Shown: positions 1-9,432 of the stretch, piece by piece
Numbering within the stretch: the stretch's first letter is position 1
Layout: each line of letters opens with the position of its first letter
Position numbers and translations under genes: made by a program
Source of the DNA: Nostocales cyanobacterium LEGE 11386
GTDB lineage: Bacteria > Cyanobacteriota > Cyanobacteriia > Cyanobacteriales > Nostocaceae
Direction: 5' to 3'
Assembly: GCA_015207155.1 (NCBI GenBank)
Contig: JADEXK010000016.1
Location: 30,727 to 94,726 of the forward strand
Length of the DNA: 64,000 nucleotides
The notes under the pieces: generated by a model
What the model saw: only the letters and a program-made list of their open reading frames with translations
The model's database searches: none
What the model was told of the DNA's origin: nothing

Positions 1-1
1 A

Positions 2-136
2 GGTCTATGCGCTGCTGGCGAACATTTTTGGGAGTACCGCGCTTTAGCTAGGGAACGGATTACTCAACAACTAGGCTACGACCCACTCAAAGTTTCTGTG
101 CTACCTGAGCAAGAACCAATGCTGATGAAATCTTGA
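2..136 (+). CDS. C-terminal fragment of an unknown protein (cut by window edge)
   Basis: An open frame enters from the left edge and stops with TGA, giving 44 residues that end in LPEQEPMLMKS. I do not recognise the family from this fragment. The ribbon-helix-helix gene about 140 bases downstream would fit a partition-type or regulatory pair, but that is only inference. Another frame over the first 45 bases reads VYALLANIFGSTAL and then stops, so the reading frame at the very edge is not certain. Confidence 0.45.
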   Translation, partial: GLCAAGEHFWEYRALARERITQQLGYDPLKVSVLPEQEPMLMKS

Positions 137-274
137 TTTTCTGAGAAAAAACTCAACGAGCAGGCGATCGCGCGAAGTACATGACTCTTTGAGCGATCGC
201 TATTAACAAAGCTTATTGCAACAGACATAGTTTAATAGTTCAACATATGTAATAGACACTAACAGTTAACAGAG

Positions 275-451
275 ATGGTAGACAGTAACCAACTAGAGAT
301 ACGCCACATTAGTCCTAAAGTCAGAAAGTTGATTAAAATGTACGCTGCTGTTAATAACTGTACGCAGTCGGAAATGTTAGAACGGATGATTTTGGAGTGG
401 GACGCCCAACAAAGTGGGAGTGAACGACCGCCAGGAGACGAAGATGAATAG
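275..451 (+). CDS. Small ribbon-helix-helix (CopG/Arc-like) DNA-binding protein
   Basis: A 58-residue protein. The N-terminal part has the pattern of a short beta strand (LEIRHISPKV) followed by two helices (RKLIKMYAAVNN and TQSEMLERMILEW), as in ribbon-helix-helix repressors and partition adaptors. The tail is acidic (PPGDEDE). Such proteins bind operator DNA as dimers and often autoregulate their own cassette. No strong Shine-Dalgarno sequence is visible before the ATG. It follows the edge fragment on the same strand by about 140 bases, so the two could be cotranscribed. The fold assignment rests on pattern only. Confidence 0.6.
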   Translation: MVDSNQLEIRHISPKVRKLIKMYAAVNNCTQSEMLERMILEWDAQQSGSERPPGDEDE

Positions 452-576
452 CTCTTTTGTAAAAACCCTGAGTTTATACAAAATTGAGTCAAACTAAGCT
501 GCACTATCACTAAGGCAACTCAATTTAACTCAATCTCTAGTTCGTTTACAGCAATAGCTTGTGTTAATTTGGCAGG

Positions 577-1050
577 CTACTCCAAGAAAAACTTTCTAGA
601 GATTGGGTCTTCTTTAAGGGATTGAATAAAATCCTTCAAAGTTAGCAAGTTGCCATTTAAGGTGAACTTAGGAGTACCATTGGGAGCAATAATTATCACC
701 GCACCATCTTTGAGTTTAATCTTATGCTTAATGCTGTCCCAGAGAGGATCGAAACTCTCATCATCCTTGCGACCATTAGCTTCCAGAAATTTTTGACGCA
801 CTTCGATTTTTAGCGATCGCACTTCTGCTGCTTGGGTGCGTTCCTCAAAGTGCTTCATTACATCTTCATGAACATTCTCTCTCAAAGTTTTGTTTTCCGC
901 CTGAACTTGCTCTAATTCAATTTTTAGGGCTTGCAGTTGTGAAATTAAAGCGGCTGATCTTTGGTATTCAGCTTTTAAGGCAAGTTTTGCATTGGCTAAC
1001 AAGACTTGGTTATCTAGCTGCTGTTGGTTTTGAATTTTTTCAGATTCCAT
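577..1050 (-). CDS. Coiled-coil protein of unknown function
   Basis: A 157-residue protein starting MESEKIQNQQQ. The first 100 residues are a long charged helix with heptad character (LISQLQALKIELEQVQAENKTLRENV), predicted to be coiled coil. The last 50 residues form a compact domain (KDGAVIIIAPNGTPKFTLNGNLLTLKDFIQSL). I recognise no catalytic motif and cannot name the family. There is an in-frame GTG three codons upstream (1059). I chose the ATG because neither start has a clear ribosome-binding site and ATG is the commoner codon. It has no signal peptide or membrane segment, so it is probably cytoplasmic. Confidence 0.6.
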   Translation of the reverse strand: MESEKIQNQQQLDNQVLLANAKLALKAEYQRSAALISQLQALKIELEQVQAENKTLRENVHEDVMKHFEERTQAAEVRSLKIEVRQKFLEANGRKDDESFDPLWDSIKHKIKLKDGAVIIIAPNGTPKFTLNGNLLTLKDFIQSLKEDPISRKFFLE

Positions 1051-1436
1051 TTTTATCACTTTTATTATCCATTCAGTAGTTACTCAAAATAAAGATAATT
1101 ACTGAAAAATAAGGATTATTTGGATACGAAATTCACAAATGCTGCGGTGGAATTTGTCAATAAACGGGAATTCGACAGACCTCATCCCAACCCCTTTCCG
1201 ACGCCCAGAAGGGCAAAAATATCCCTGGTTTTGAACTAAAAATCAAGGTTTCAAACCCTCTAACGCCACTTGCTACAACGCGGGGAACCCGCGCAACGCA
1301 GTTGCTCCTCCTCGCAGGGGAGAGGTTTGGAGAGGGGTTTTTTATATTTGTCGAACTCACGTCGATAAGGACTGACAAATAAAAAATATCCCAAAAATTC
1401 TGTGGTGTGGGCATCTTGCCCGCTAATTGTCCTAGT
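1051..1436. repeat. Intergenic stretch with a dispersed Nostoc-type repeat
   Basis: There is no convincing gene here. Positions about 1180-1345 hold a GC-richer block that includes a run reading aacgcggggaacccgcgc and a self-complementary stretch around the words cgcgcaacgcagttg. This block type recurs between genes in Nostoc genomes. An 85-codon open frame across it reads the repeat and is not a plausible protein. Confidence 0.4.
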
Positions 1437-2513
1437 TCAGACTGCTAAACTAACCAAACTGCGAAGACGCCCATTTTGCACAAATCGCTCTGCTATGATT
1501 TGTTGATAAACTGCTTCATAGCCATCCACCATTTGCCGAGTGCTGAAAAAGTTTTCGATATGTTGCCGACAACCATAGCGGTCTAGCTGAGTTACCTGCT
1601 CGATAGCACTTATGCACTCTTGAATGTTATCGCAGAGAAAACCCGTCTTGCCGTGGTCAATCACCTCGACAGTAGACCCCATTTTCATCGCAATTACTGG
1701 CGTACCAGAAGCCATTGACTCAATCATTACCAACCCAAACGGTTCGCGCCAAGTAATGGGAAACAGAGTTGCTACTGCACCTCCCATCAGGGCATTTTTT
1801 TGAGCATGGTTGGCTTCACCTAGATACTCAATTTGCTTAGAGTCAATCTGCGGTTTGATTTCTTTCTCAAAGTATTCCACATCAACGACATCCACCTTCC
1901 CTGCTATTTTCAACCGCCAGCCGGCTTGTTTAGCAATTTCTATTGCTAAGTGCGCTCCTTTCTCTGGAGATATCCGACCCAGAAACGCCAGGTATGGAGG
2001 ATCTTCTGGTTGGGCATGGAACTTGTAACTACTGACATCAATCCCGTTATAGACAGTTGCTACATAGTTCAATGCTAATCTTGGTTCTCGTTGTGCATGA
2101 GAAATACTAATATAAGGTTGATTTTTACCAAATCTAAACATTTTTTCGTTGTCTGGGGTGAAAATACCATGCAACGTGTGAACTGTAGGAGTTGTGACGA
2201 GATTCGCGTAAGCTAATGCTCCATATCCAGTATGAGCGTGAATAATATCAAATTCTTCTGCTCGTTCATATACTGAGGCGAGATTCAGCATATCGTAGAT
2301 GCTGCCATCCTGGATGGTGGCATCAAGTCTAAGGGCACGGGGATGAACTGACACGAGTTTTGCCGAACTGATAGAATCTCCCGATGCAAATAAAGTTACT
2401 TCGTGTCCGCGTCTGACTAATTCATCGGTCAGCAACCCTACTACTAACTCAATACCGCCATAAGCTGGGGGCGGTACTCTCTCCCATAATGGAGCGATCT
2501 GAGCAATTCGCAT
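1437..2513 (-). CDS. Family 4 glycosyltransferase (GT-B fold)
   Basis: A 358-residue nucleotide-sugar glycosyltransferase of the RfaB/WcaA-like group. The N-terminal Rossmann half holds PPPAYGGIELVVGLLTDEL (residues about 14-32), the acceptor-side glycine loop of GT4 enzymes. The C-terminal donor half has FLGRISPEKG (about 178-187) and the E-x7-E element EPFGLVMIE (about 258-266), followed by SMASGTPVIA. The gene is monocistronic and flanked by repeats and a long spacer, so the acceptor cannot be guessed. GGAGG lies 6 bases before the ATG at 2513, which favours that start over the adjacent GTG at 2516. Confidence 0.88.
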   Translation of the reverse strand: MRIAQIAPLWERVPPPAYGGIELVVGLLTDELVRRGHEVTLFASGDSISSAKLVSVHPRALRLDATIQDGSIYDMLNLASVYERAEEFDIIHAHTGYGALAYANLVTTPTVHTLHGIFTPDNEKMFRFGKNQPYISISHAQREPRLALNYVATVYNGIDVSSYKFHAQPEDPPYLAFLGRISPEKGAHLAIEIAKQAGWRLKIAGKVDVVDVEYFEKEIKPQIDSKQIEYLGEANHAQKNALMGGAVATLFPITWREPFGLVMIESMASGTPVIAMKMGSTVEVIDHGKTGFLCDNIQECISAIEQVTQLDRYGCRQHIENFFSTRQMVDGYEAVYQQIIAERFVQNGRLRSLVSLAV

Positions 2514-3119
2514 CACAAACCTCCAAAAAATTTAGACTTTATAAAAACAATTTTTTTGTGTTTAAATAGTTTTTAGAATTAATTCAATAATAAAAACTCA
2601 ATTAAAACACAAATTTTATTAAATACTCTCTTTCCCAATCTTATGGTTTAATATAGATATTTATTTTCTATCTTATGTAGGGAAATCCCTCTGTATTTAA
2701 GAGATAAATAAATTCTAATTTCTTATAAAATTGTGCTTATGTAAGATTTTTATCAAAGTATTTTTTGATATATTTAATATATATTTAATTGCTAAAGTGT
2801 AGATATAGAGACAATTTCAAGCAAATATTCTCTGTTGTTAACTGTCAATTATCTAATTTTAAAATGTAAATTAAAGGGTGAAATGTACATATTCCTTCAG
2901 GGCGGCTTTCCGTACTTTAAAGAACAAATGCCAACGCCCCAGGAGTTGCTACTTGTAAAGCAGATTAACTAGTTCAAATCAAAAGCAGAAAAATTTTCCG
3001 AGAAAATATCTAAGAATTAAAAAAAGCTTTTTTAAATGTATTCTGTTGGTAGAAATAATACATAAATTTCAATAACGTAATGTATTTTGGCATGAGAATA
3101 ATGTCCAGATAATTTTATT
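2514..3119. other. Long AT-rich intergenic stretch without a gene
   Basis: About 600 bases upstream of the glycosyltransferase are strongly AT-rich, with many stop codons in all frames. I see no RNA gene, no coding pattern and no clear operator, only possible promoter-like AT tracts. Confidence 0.4.
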
Positions 3120-3155
3120 AAATTACCCTGAATATACTAATATTCAGGGTAATTT
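3120..3155. repeat. Perfect 16-bp palindromic hairpin
   Basis: The arms aaattaccctgaatat (3120-3135) and atattcagggtaattt (3140-3155) are exactly complementary around the loop acta. It could be a bidirectional terminator or the relic of a small palindromic element. It has no adjacent gene, and each side is flanked by AT-rich sequence. Confidence 0.6.
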
Positions 3156-3226
3156 AATTTAAAATTCATTTGTACAAAAGCTGCATCAAGCTAGTTAAAA
3201 CTGGAAAGGAGATTCAAAAATTAAAT

Positions 3227-3280
3227 CCCCCTCAGTCTTTGCCCACTGTGCAACCTTTGTACTGAGGGGGCTTGGTTATT
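3227..3280. terminator. GC-rich hairpin, terminator-like, possibly ending a small RNA
   Basis: The arms ccccctcagt (3227-3236) and actgaggggg (3261-3270) pair perfectly around a 24-base loop. On the plus strand a T-containing tail (cttggttatttt) follows. On the minus strand the flank is also T-rich. No gene ends nearby on the plus strand, so a short noncoding transcript in 3156-3270 is possible. Confidence 0.4.
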
Positions 3281-3543
3281 TTACCAACTTTATACGCCTT
3301 ATCAAGATATAAAGTTAGTTTTTGATCAAAATATATTGCAGCAAGAATCTATATCTATTGAAGAGTTTTATACTGCCCTTACCCTGGTCATTTAGACTCT
3401 GGAAGATGTGAAAATAGTTAGTTTAGTGAAAGTGCGATCGCGTCTGTTGGTAAGATTGGTTATTCAAAAGTAGCGATCGCACTGACAATCATGGCTGTAA
3501 CTACCATTCATTTGAGTAACTAAGCAATTAGAAAATTATTGGT

Positions 3544-3589
3544 AATTAAAAATTAAAAACCAAAATTGCTTGATTTTTAATTTTTAATT
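3544..3589 (-). terminator. AT-rich hairpin just past the RRM protein gene
   Basis: The 16-base arms aattaaaaattaaaaa (3544-3559) and tttttaatttttaatt (3574-3589) pair perfectly and lie 15 bases beyond the stop codon of the RNA-binding protein gene. This fits a terminator made from the AT-type short repeats common in these spacers. Confidence 0.5.
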
Positions 3590-3603
3590 CCCCTCCCAGT
3601 GGC

Positions 3604-4098
3604 TCAATTCGTAGTTTGTGCAGCTAACATCTGCTTCAGCTTTTCTAATTCTGAAGCCCAGCGTGGATCTGGACGAATAGCGTCTGAGTCCACATTTGTG
3701 CTGCTTTCACGAACACCGCCTCCACCACGCCGAGACTTTTTAGCACCTTTCTCACGACGACTACTTTCTTTATTTGTGCTAGGAGTGGGATGACTACCAG
3801 CATTACTGGCAACTTTAGGAGCTGGCTCATCGCCCTCCTCACCCTTTGTCCGAGGTAATGCTTTCTCTAGCTTGATGGGAGTCTCTTTGAACAATTGACC
3901 ATTATACTTTTCAATAATTTGATCAGCTTGTTCGTCATTGTTAACCGTGAGAAAACCGAAACCACGGCATTTGCCAGTTTTCCGGTCTTTGATTAGTTTC
4001 GTAGTCACAGCATCGCCTTCTGCGGCAAAGACTGCTTGCAGATCTTGACGATCTATTTCTTCTTTTGGCAAATTGCCTATATATAGGCGAACGGACAT
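3604..4098 (-). CDS. RRM-type RNA-binding protein (cyanobacterial Rbp family)
   Basis: A 164-residue protein with one N-terminal RNA recognition motif. RNP2 is LYIGNL (residues 5-10) and RNP1 is RGFGFLTV (45-52), with the aromatic residues that stack on RNA bases. After residue 85 it becomes a basic, Ser/Gly-rich tail with KKSRRGGGG, and it ends in a short helix (ELEKLKQMLAAQ). Classical cold-induced cyanobacterial Rbps are about 100 residues, so this one has a longer tail. Such proteins bind mRNA and affect stability, localisation or cold adaptation. GGAGG lies 8 bases before the ATG. The gene stands alone, with long spacers on both sides. Confidence 0.9.
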   Translation of the reverse strand: MSVRLYIGNLPKEEIDRQDLQAVFAAEGDAVTTKLIKDRKTGKCRGFGFLTVNNDEQADQIIEKYNGQLFKETPIKLEKALPRTKGEEGDEPAPKVASNAGSHPTPSTNKESSRREKGAKKSRRGGGGVRESSTNVDSDAIRPDPRWASELEKLKQMLAAQTTN

Positions 4099-4801
4099 GA
4101 ACTAGACCTCCAGAGTTGAATGAACATGGCAAGGCAAGAAAACAATCATTTGGCTTTGGCTTTTAAATAGATGCTATTGACCAAGATTGCCGTAAACCAA
4201 ATTTTTACTCCAAACTGTCAACCTATACAATACAGTTTTTCGTCTGGATCAAGCTTGTTTAATACGAAAGCGCATACAACGCCCAGCTAATACCACCTTA
4301 ATTCTAAGAATTGTAAATTTATTAGCCTACTGCCTGCTACAGTAAATATTTTTTGATGATCTTGCCCGCAGAATTAAATACCATCCCTTAGATTATCACG
4401 GTATCTTCTACGTAGCTAGTTCAGCGCATACATTTTTGATGATAGTATGATTGCATCGTAGCATAAAATACATTTTTTTCTCAAGAATGAATATTAGAAA
4501 CAAAAACCAGCCATGGGCTGGTCGATTTGCTGCTGTGTTGGGAGGATAAAAAGGATAGATTGGTGCTGGGCAGCCGATTTTGATAACCAAGCTGTAGTGC
4601 TGAGTTAGGTCGGTTGCGATGAATTGTGTAAATAAATGTAACACTTACAGACAAAATCTGCAACGTTTGTTTACATTCTCCTGTGTCAGTTATTTAGTTA
4701 TCAGTCTATTAACTGTTTACTAACTGACTAATACAGCACGGCATAAATCAACCACCCATCCCAAATTAATTCAACGCTTGCGGTATCAGAGAAAAGCGAT
4801 A
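4099..4801. other. Intergenic stretch of about 700 bases
   Basis: I find no gene here. It probably holds the promoter of the RRM gene and the 3' region of the M48-like gene. Short open frames (60-78 codons) on the minus strand have no start signal and no protein-like composition. One hairpin is listed separately. Confidence 0.4.
4495..4522 (-). terminator. Rho-independent terminator reading on the minus strand
   Basis: On the minus strand accagcc and ggctggt pair around a 3-base loop (plus-strand arms 4506-4512 and 4516-4522) and are followed by TTTTGTTT. It lies about 280 bases beyond the M48-like gene, which is the only upstream minus-strand gene it could serve. Confidence 0.55.
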
Positions 4802-7090
4802 CTAGCCTATAAGAAAAATGTATGCGCCCCAAGCCTGTGCGGCGATCGCCAAAACAGTAGACCAAATGGGATGAGGACTATGAATGGTTTGACCACTTTG
4901 AGTTTGCAATGTTTGGATATCAATCCAAGGCGTTGCACCCCGGCGGAACCATCCTGTGACAATAATCTGACGACCGATAAAATCCTGGGGATTAACTGAC
5001 TGTCCCAGGGAAATGTGGTGTAATTTCACCAAGCCTGTGCTGGACTGTAGAATTAAGTCCTGTCCTAAACAATTGCCAGTACCTCGGCGACCCAATAGCT
5101 TACCGACAAGACGCACACTGATGCTATCAATGGGAATAGCAGAGGGATGAGCTAATAAGCTGGGAAGGCTTTCAGCATTTTGCACAGTGGCATTTTTGAT
5201 ATCTGGAAAAAAAGCATTCATTCGGAATACCATACCGATGCTAAAGCTAATCAGCAGGCAACCTGTAACGAAAGACCAATCTTCGTAGATCCACTTTAAA
5301 TTTAAAATCTTGAACGTGAAAGCAGTTTGCCACATTAGCCAAATTAGACCTGCTAATAAAACACCCAGGGGAATGCCCAAAAAAGGAGCGATGTTTAACA
5401 AGAAAGACTGACGCTTAACCTTGAGGGATGACTGGCTAGTTAGATGTAATTCAGTGTCTATATGCCAATGGCGGGCTATTTGATTGAGACGTTGAATGCG
5501 ATCGCCAATTAAGGGATGGCTATTGTTGATTGCAAACCAGCGCCGATAGGGGTTAACAGTATCCCACATTAAGATCGATTCAAAGGGCAGCTGACCAGCA
5601 ATACTACCCAAAGATAAGCTCTGCTGATAACCCACTGGTATGAGGAAATTTAAACTTTCTAAATACCAACTAGTATTTTCTGATTTTTGGATGTCAACAG
5701 AAATGCCGATCGCCATTTTGAGTAAAGCACGGGTGAGGGCATTGGGATTGCCGGTAATTTCGGATGCTAGGCGATCGCTATAATAAAGCCGCAACCGAGA
5801 CAACCACAAAGCCAGACAAGTCAACAAGCACCAGAATCCATAAATGACACTAGCCACGATGGTTATGGGCTTATACCAAAGCCCATCTGATTTTTTGTTT
5901 CCCAACTCGGATATTTGCTGATATAGCCCATGAATGGGTAATGACACCAGCAACATCAAAGACATCACCATAAAATCCCAGTGAGCAATGTGTCCTAGTT
6001 GTGTTGCATAGATCGTGGCAATTTCATCATCTGCTAATTGCTCTAACAACCCCTGACTCACCACAATTCGCGCATTACCAGATAAATTTCCATAGGTCAG
6101 CGCTACTGGTGCAGCTATGGGCAAAATTCGCAATTTGGGTAATTGCCAACGCTTTTGTTGACAGTAGCGTTGTAACACCCTGCCGGTTTCACGACTGTAG
6201 CTATGCAATACATCTTTGGACAACTCTCGCTGACCATAAAAGCCTGTTAATAACCAATCTAGTAACCAGGGTGATAGTCCCATCAAAATGAATAAAAGTA
6301 TTGCCAAAAATGGTGTGGGGTTGCGGTATAACAACTGCACTGGTTCCATGTATGGCAATTTGACTAAAACAAAGTTAATCAATCCCATGGCGAACTGGAG
6401 TATTTCTCGCAGTACCCAAAACAAGGATATTAATGTTCCTGCTGCCAGCAACCGCAAGGGTATTAACTTTGGCTTACGCAAAGGCTGCCATACCTTGGCG
6501 CGTTTTGCTTGCCGCCAATAAATGCTGGATTGTTGAGTTTGTGTATAGTTAGTAGAGCTAAAGAAGCCGCTACCAGATGCTTCTTCAAGGATTTTGTTTC
6601 GGTACTCGGCTGGTTGTAAAACAGGTGTTTCGATGACTGTCTTACGGAAACCACCTGATGGCACAGCAGATGAATTGCCAACGCTTGTAGTTTCTGCTAC
6701 TGTATCTTTTGGTTTCTGTTTTGATGCAGTAGTGTTTTGAGAATGATTAAAGGCCACAAATCCCGTTGTGGAATTCTCTGTTGCCTTACTACTTTTTTTG
6801 CGTTTCGTCAAGTGCATAAGAGCGAGTTCCGCCCACTCTTTGACTTGCTGATTCTGGCATTCGGTGAGAGTCTGACACAAAGCGATCGCCTTGCGGACTT
6901 GCCCACTGCGCGCGTAAGCCATCACTAAACCAACCCGTGCTTGTAAGCTAGCAGTGGCATTTTCTTGACTACTAGCTACAGGTAAGAGTTGAGCGATTGC
7001 TGTTTGGTAATTCCCCTGCTTGAGGGCAACTAAACCAGCCTCCAAAGACAATTCGACATGTGTTCGCATAGCGTCTCGTAGAGAAGGCAT
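4802..7090 (-). CDS. TPR and M48-like membrane protein with a degenerate zinc site (predicted inactive peptidase)
   Basis: A 762-residue protein. Residues 10-110 form a TPR-like helical domain (LEAGLVALKQGNYQTAIAQL). Hydrophobic helices follow at about 210-280, then an M48/HtpX-like domain at about 295-540, and more helices at about 560-620. The C-terminal 130 residues look like a soluble beta domain (VRLVGKLLGRRGTGNCLGQDLIL). The M48 signature HExxH reads TQLGH (363-367), so the first zinc His and the catalytic Glu are replaced by Thr and Gln. The third ligand Glu, expected in the S-R-x-R-E-Y pattern, is Leu435. Only the second His remains. It is therefore probably a pseudoprotease with a binding or chaperone role at the membrane. 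The first seven codons overlap a dispersed-repeat word, so the start may be ATG 7069. Confidence 0.8.
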   Translation of the reverse strand: MPSLRDAMRTHVELSLEAGLVALKQGNYQTAIAQLLPVASSQENATASLQARVGLVMAYARSGQVRKAIALCQTLTECQNQQVKEWAELALMHLTKRKKSSKATENSTTGFVAFNHSQNTTASKQKPKDTVAETTSVGNSSAVPSGGFRKTVIETPVLQPAEYRNKILEEASGSGFFSSTNYTQTQQSSIYWRQAKRAKVWQPLRKPKLIPLRLLAAGTLISLFWVLREILQFAMGLINFVLVKLPYMEPVQLLYRNPTPFLAILLFILMGLSPWLLDWLLTGFYGQRELSKDVLHSYSRETGRVLQRYCQQKRWQLPKLRILPIAAPVALTYGNLSGNARIVVSQGLLEQLADDEIATIYATQLGHIAHWDFMVMSLMLLVSLPIHGLYQQISELGNKKSDGLWYKPITIVASVIYGFWCLLTCLALWLSRLRLYYSDRLASEITGNPNALTRALLKMAIGISVDIQKSENTSWYLESLNFLIPVGYQQSLSLGSIAGQLPFESILMWDTVNPYRRWFAINNSHPLIGDRIQRLNQIARHWHIDTELHLTSQSSLKVKRQSFLLNIAPFLGIPLGVLLAGLIWLMWQTAFTFKILNLKWIYEDWSFVTGCLLISFSIGMVFRMNAFFPDIKNATVQNAESLPSLLAHPSAIPIDSISVRLVGKLLGRRGTGNCLGQDLILQSSTGLVKLHHISLGQSVNPQDFIGRQIIVTGWFRRGATPWIDIQTLQTQSGQTIHSPHPIWSTVLAIAAQAWGAYIFLIG

Positions 7091-7175
7091 AGAAATTTTG
7101 GCACTCTAATCACGGCTGATCCACGGTTGTGCAAAAGCGCGAACTGCGGATGCCGTGGACATCAACTGTGCCCGG

Positions 7176-8804
7176 TTATGATTCCACTGGTGGTTGACCA
7201 GAATACACCGGGGCGATTGCGCTTAATTTTAAGTCGGGATGATCTCCCTGTAACTGTTGACAATTCCATTCATTGCGGAATAACAAAACTGGGCGTCCCA
7301 TACTGTCTTTGACGGTAGTGGTGTTGAAAATACGTCCCACCCGATTCAAAGCTTCCCAACCACCTTCAACCCAACGGGCGACGCTGTAGGGCAATAACTC
7401 TAATATGGTTTCTACACCATACTCGTTTTGCAAGCGAAACTGCACCACTTCAAATTGCAGCTGACCCACCGCGGCCATAATGGGGTCGCGTTTGGCTTCA
7501 TCAGCTGAGTACATAATTTGCACTGCACCCTCTTCCCGCAATTCCGAAATGCCTTTTTGAAATTGCTTAAACTTTGAGGGGTTGGGGTTCCTGAGTGTCG
7601 CAAACAGTTCTGGCGAGAAATACGGAATTCCTTCATATTCCAGCTTAGTCCCTGTGTAGATGGTATCGCCGATCGCAAATACACCCGGATTGTTTAAACC
7701 GATGACATCACCAGGATAAGCTATATCAATGGATTCCCTCTCCTGGGCGAAGAGTTTTTGTGGGCGAGATAGGCGGACGACTTTGCCAGTCCTTGCATGA
7801 TTCACTGTCATATCTTTTTCAAACTTTCCTGTGCAAACCCGGACAAATGCCACGCGATCGCGGTGTTTTGGGTCCATGTTCGCTTGCAGTTTGAAGACAA
7901 ACCCAGAAAAGTCAGGGTAGGTAGGGGGAACTTCACCAACGCTGCTGTGATGAGAACCAGGCTTGAGGGCATACTTCAGGAAGTACTTCAGGAATAACTC
8001 TACCCCAAAGTTCGTCATGGCGCTACCAAAAAACACAGGCGTCATTTTGCCTTGATGCACCAACTCCAAATCTAGTTCTGGGCCAACTCCTTCTAAGAGT
8101 TCTAAATCATTTTTCAGTTGGTGATAAAGTTCCTCTTCTAGCAGTTCCTCGATTTTGGCATCACCTAAATCTACAGTCGTATCACGGGCTTCCCGGCTAC
8201 CGTGGGCGCTGCGTTCAAAAAGGTGAATTTGTTGGGCGTTCCGGTCAAATACACCTTTAAAGCGATCGCCCATGCCAATGGGCCAGTTAACTGCATAGGT
8301 CTGCAACCCTAATTCTTGTTCAATCTCGTCTAACAGTTCCAGCGCTTCCCTACCTGGACGGTCAAGCTTGTTGACAAATGTAAAAATGGGCAAACCCCGT
8401 AGCTTACACACCTCAAACAACTTCCGGGTTTGCGGTTCCAAACCCTTAGCCACATCAATCAGCATCACCGCGTTATCTGCCGCAGCCAGGGTGCGATAGG
8501 TATCTTCACTAAAATCTTGGTGTCCTGGTGTATCTAATAAATTTATTTGACAGTTTTGGTATGCAAACTGCAAAACCGTAGAGGTAATGGAAATTCCCCG
8601 TTGTTGTTCCATTGCCATCCAGTCTGAAGTAGCCTTGCGCTGCGCCCTGCGTGCCTTAACTGCCCCAGCTTCGTGAATAGCACCTCCGTATAGCAGTAGC
8701 TTTTCTGTCAGTGTAGTTTTACCCGCGTCGGGGTGAGAAATAATCGCAAAATTACGACGAAGTTCCACTGCTTGATGCAGTTCCGTCTGAATTTCAGTTG
8801 ACAT
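7176..8804 (-). CDS. prfC: Peptide chain release factor 3 (RF3 GTPase)
   Basis: A 542-residue translational GTPase that recycles RF1/RF2 from the ribosome after peptide release. G1 is [12 protein letters not shown] (about 24-35). The switch-I region holds ISITS (about 70-74). G3 is DTPGHQDF (about 90-97) and G4 is NKLD (about 144-147). The C-terminal RF3-specific region ends near [15 protein letters not shown]. Length and domain order match bacterial RF3. The GTP-binding motifs are complete, so it should be active. It lies 85 bases upstream of the M48-like gene on the same strand, so readthrough between them is possible. Confidence 0.96.
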   Translation of the reverse strand: MSTEIQTELHQAVELRRNFAIISHPDAGKTTLTEKLLLYGGAIHEAGAVKARRAQRKATSDWMAMEQQRGISITSTVLQFAYQNCQINLLDTPGHQDFSEDTYRTLAAADNAVMLIDVAKGLEPQTRKLFEVCKLRGLPIFTFVNKLDRPGREALELLDEIEQELGLQTYAVNWPIGMGDRFKGVFDRNAQQIHLFERSAHGSREARDTTVDLGDAKIEELLEEELYHQLKNDLELLEGVGPELDLELVHQGKMTPVFFGSAMTNFGVELFLKYFLKYALKPGSHHSSVGEVPPTYPDFSGFVFKLQANMDPKHRDRVAFVRVCTGKFEKDMTVNHARTGKVVRLSRPQKLFAQERESIDIAYPGDVIGLNNPGVFAIGDTIYTGTKLEYEGIPYFSPELFATLRNPNPSKFKQFQKGISELREEGAVQIMYSADEAKRDPIMAAVGQLQFEVVQFRLQNEYGVETILELLPYSVARWVEGGWEALNRVGRIFNTTTVKDSMGRPVLLFRNEWNCQQLQGDHPDLKLSAIAPVYSGQPPVES

Positions 8805-9432
8805 AAACTGTACTAGGTTCCTTGTTACTTAACTTATCTTAATTTTTTTCTACTTTAGTGAGTGTTTTAATCTTAAAACAACGATGCTCATGATAGGCTC
8901 GTAATATCACCAACAATTTAAGTTAGTGGGAAAATAATGTATAAAACAGATACAGGAAATTCCCCTTTTTCAGTGCTGCTTTTGTATCTGTCAGTTTGCC
9001 TATTGCCATATTATTAGTTATCAATGATTGAGATATCTGCTGGATTGAGGACTAACAATTTAGGCAGTATTCTCCATCTTTAGCAATCTAGACAAACTTT
9101 TTTACTATCCTTTAATTTTCCGAATTTTTAACACCAATGATAATATTTAGATAGGAAAAATTTGGAGATGAATAATTGGATGATTACCCAAGACCTAATA
9201 TCCAATTTTCTCATGATCAATTTAATAAATTTTTACTCTGGTATTTTGGTGTAAGTTGGGTTGGATAGACATCAACCCAGCTGTAAAATACAAAATTGCC
9301 CCACAGCTTCGTAAAGAGTAGGGCAAGGACAGTTAAGCACTGTTTGTAGTGTGTCCGACAGCAGCAAAAATTTACCTGCTTTTGTGACGCTTTGTTTTGT
9401 GTCCATTGCGTTATTTTTCTTTGCAAAACTTT
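8805..9432. other. Intergenic region between divergent prfC and hemB
   Basis: About 630 bases that must carry the promoters of both genes. I see weak dyads at 8946-8954 with 8983-8991 (acagataca) and at 9174-9181 with 9200-9207 (aattggat). There is no tRNA, coding pattern or insertion sequence. An 86-codon frame on the minus strand overlaps the hemB start and is a shadow. Confidence 0.35.

Noticed and set aside
259..510. 83-codon minus-strand frame
   Set aside because: It lies over the ribbon-helix-helix gene on the other strand, with no start signal.
1157..1414. 85-codon frame reading through a repeat
   Set aside because: Its residues come from a dispersed GC-rich spacer repeat, with no protein family resemblance.
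4408..4663. Two minus-strand frames of 60-78 codons
   Set aside because: They overlap a terminator hairpin and each other in different frames, with no ribosome-binding site.
8940..9000. Terminator or riboswitch between prfC and hemB
   Set aside because: The dyad acagataca/tgtatctgt has a 28-base loop and no T-run, and no known riboswitch pattern fits.
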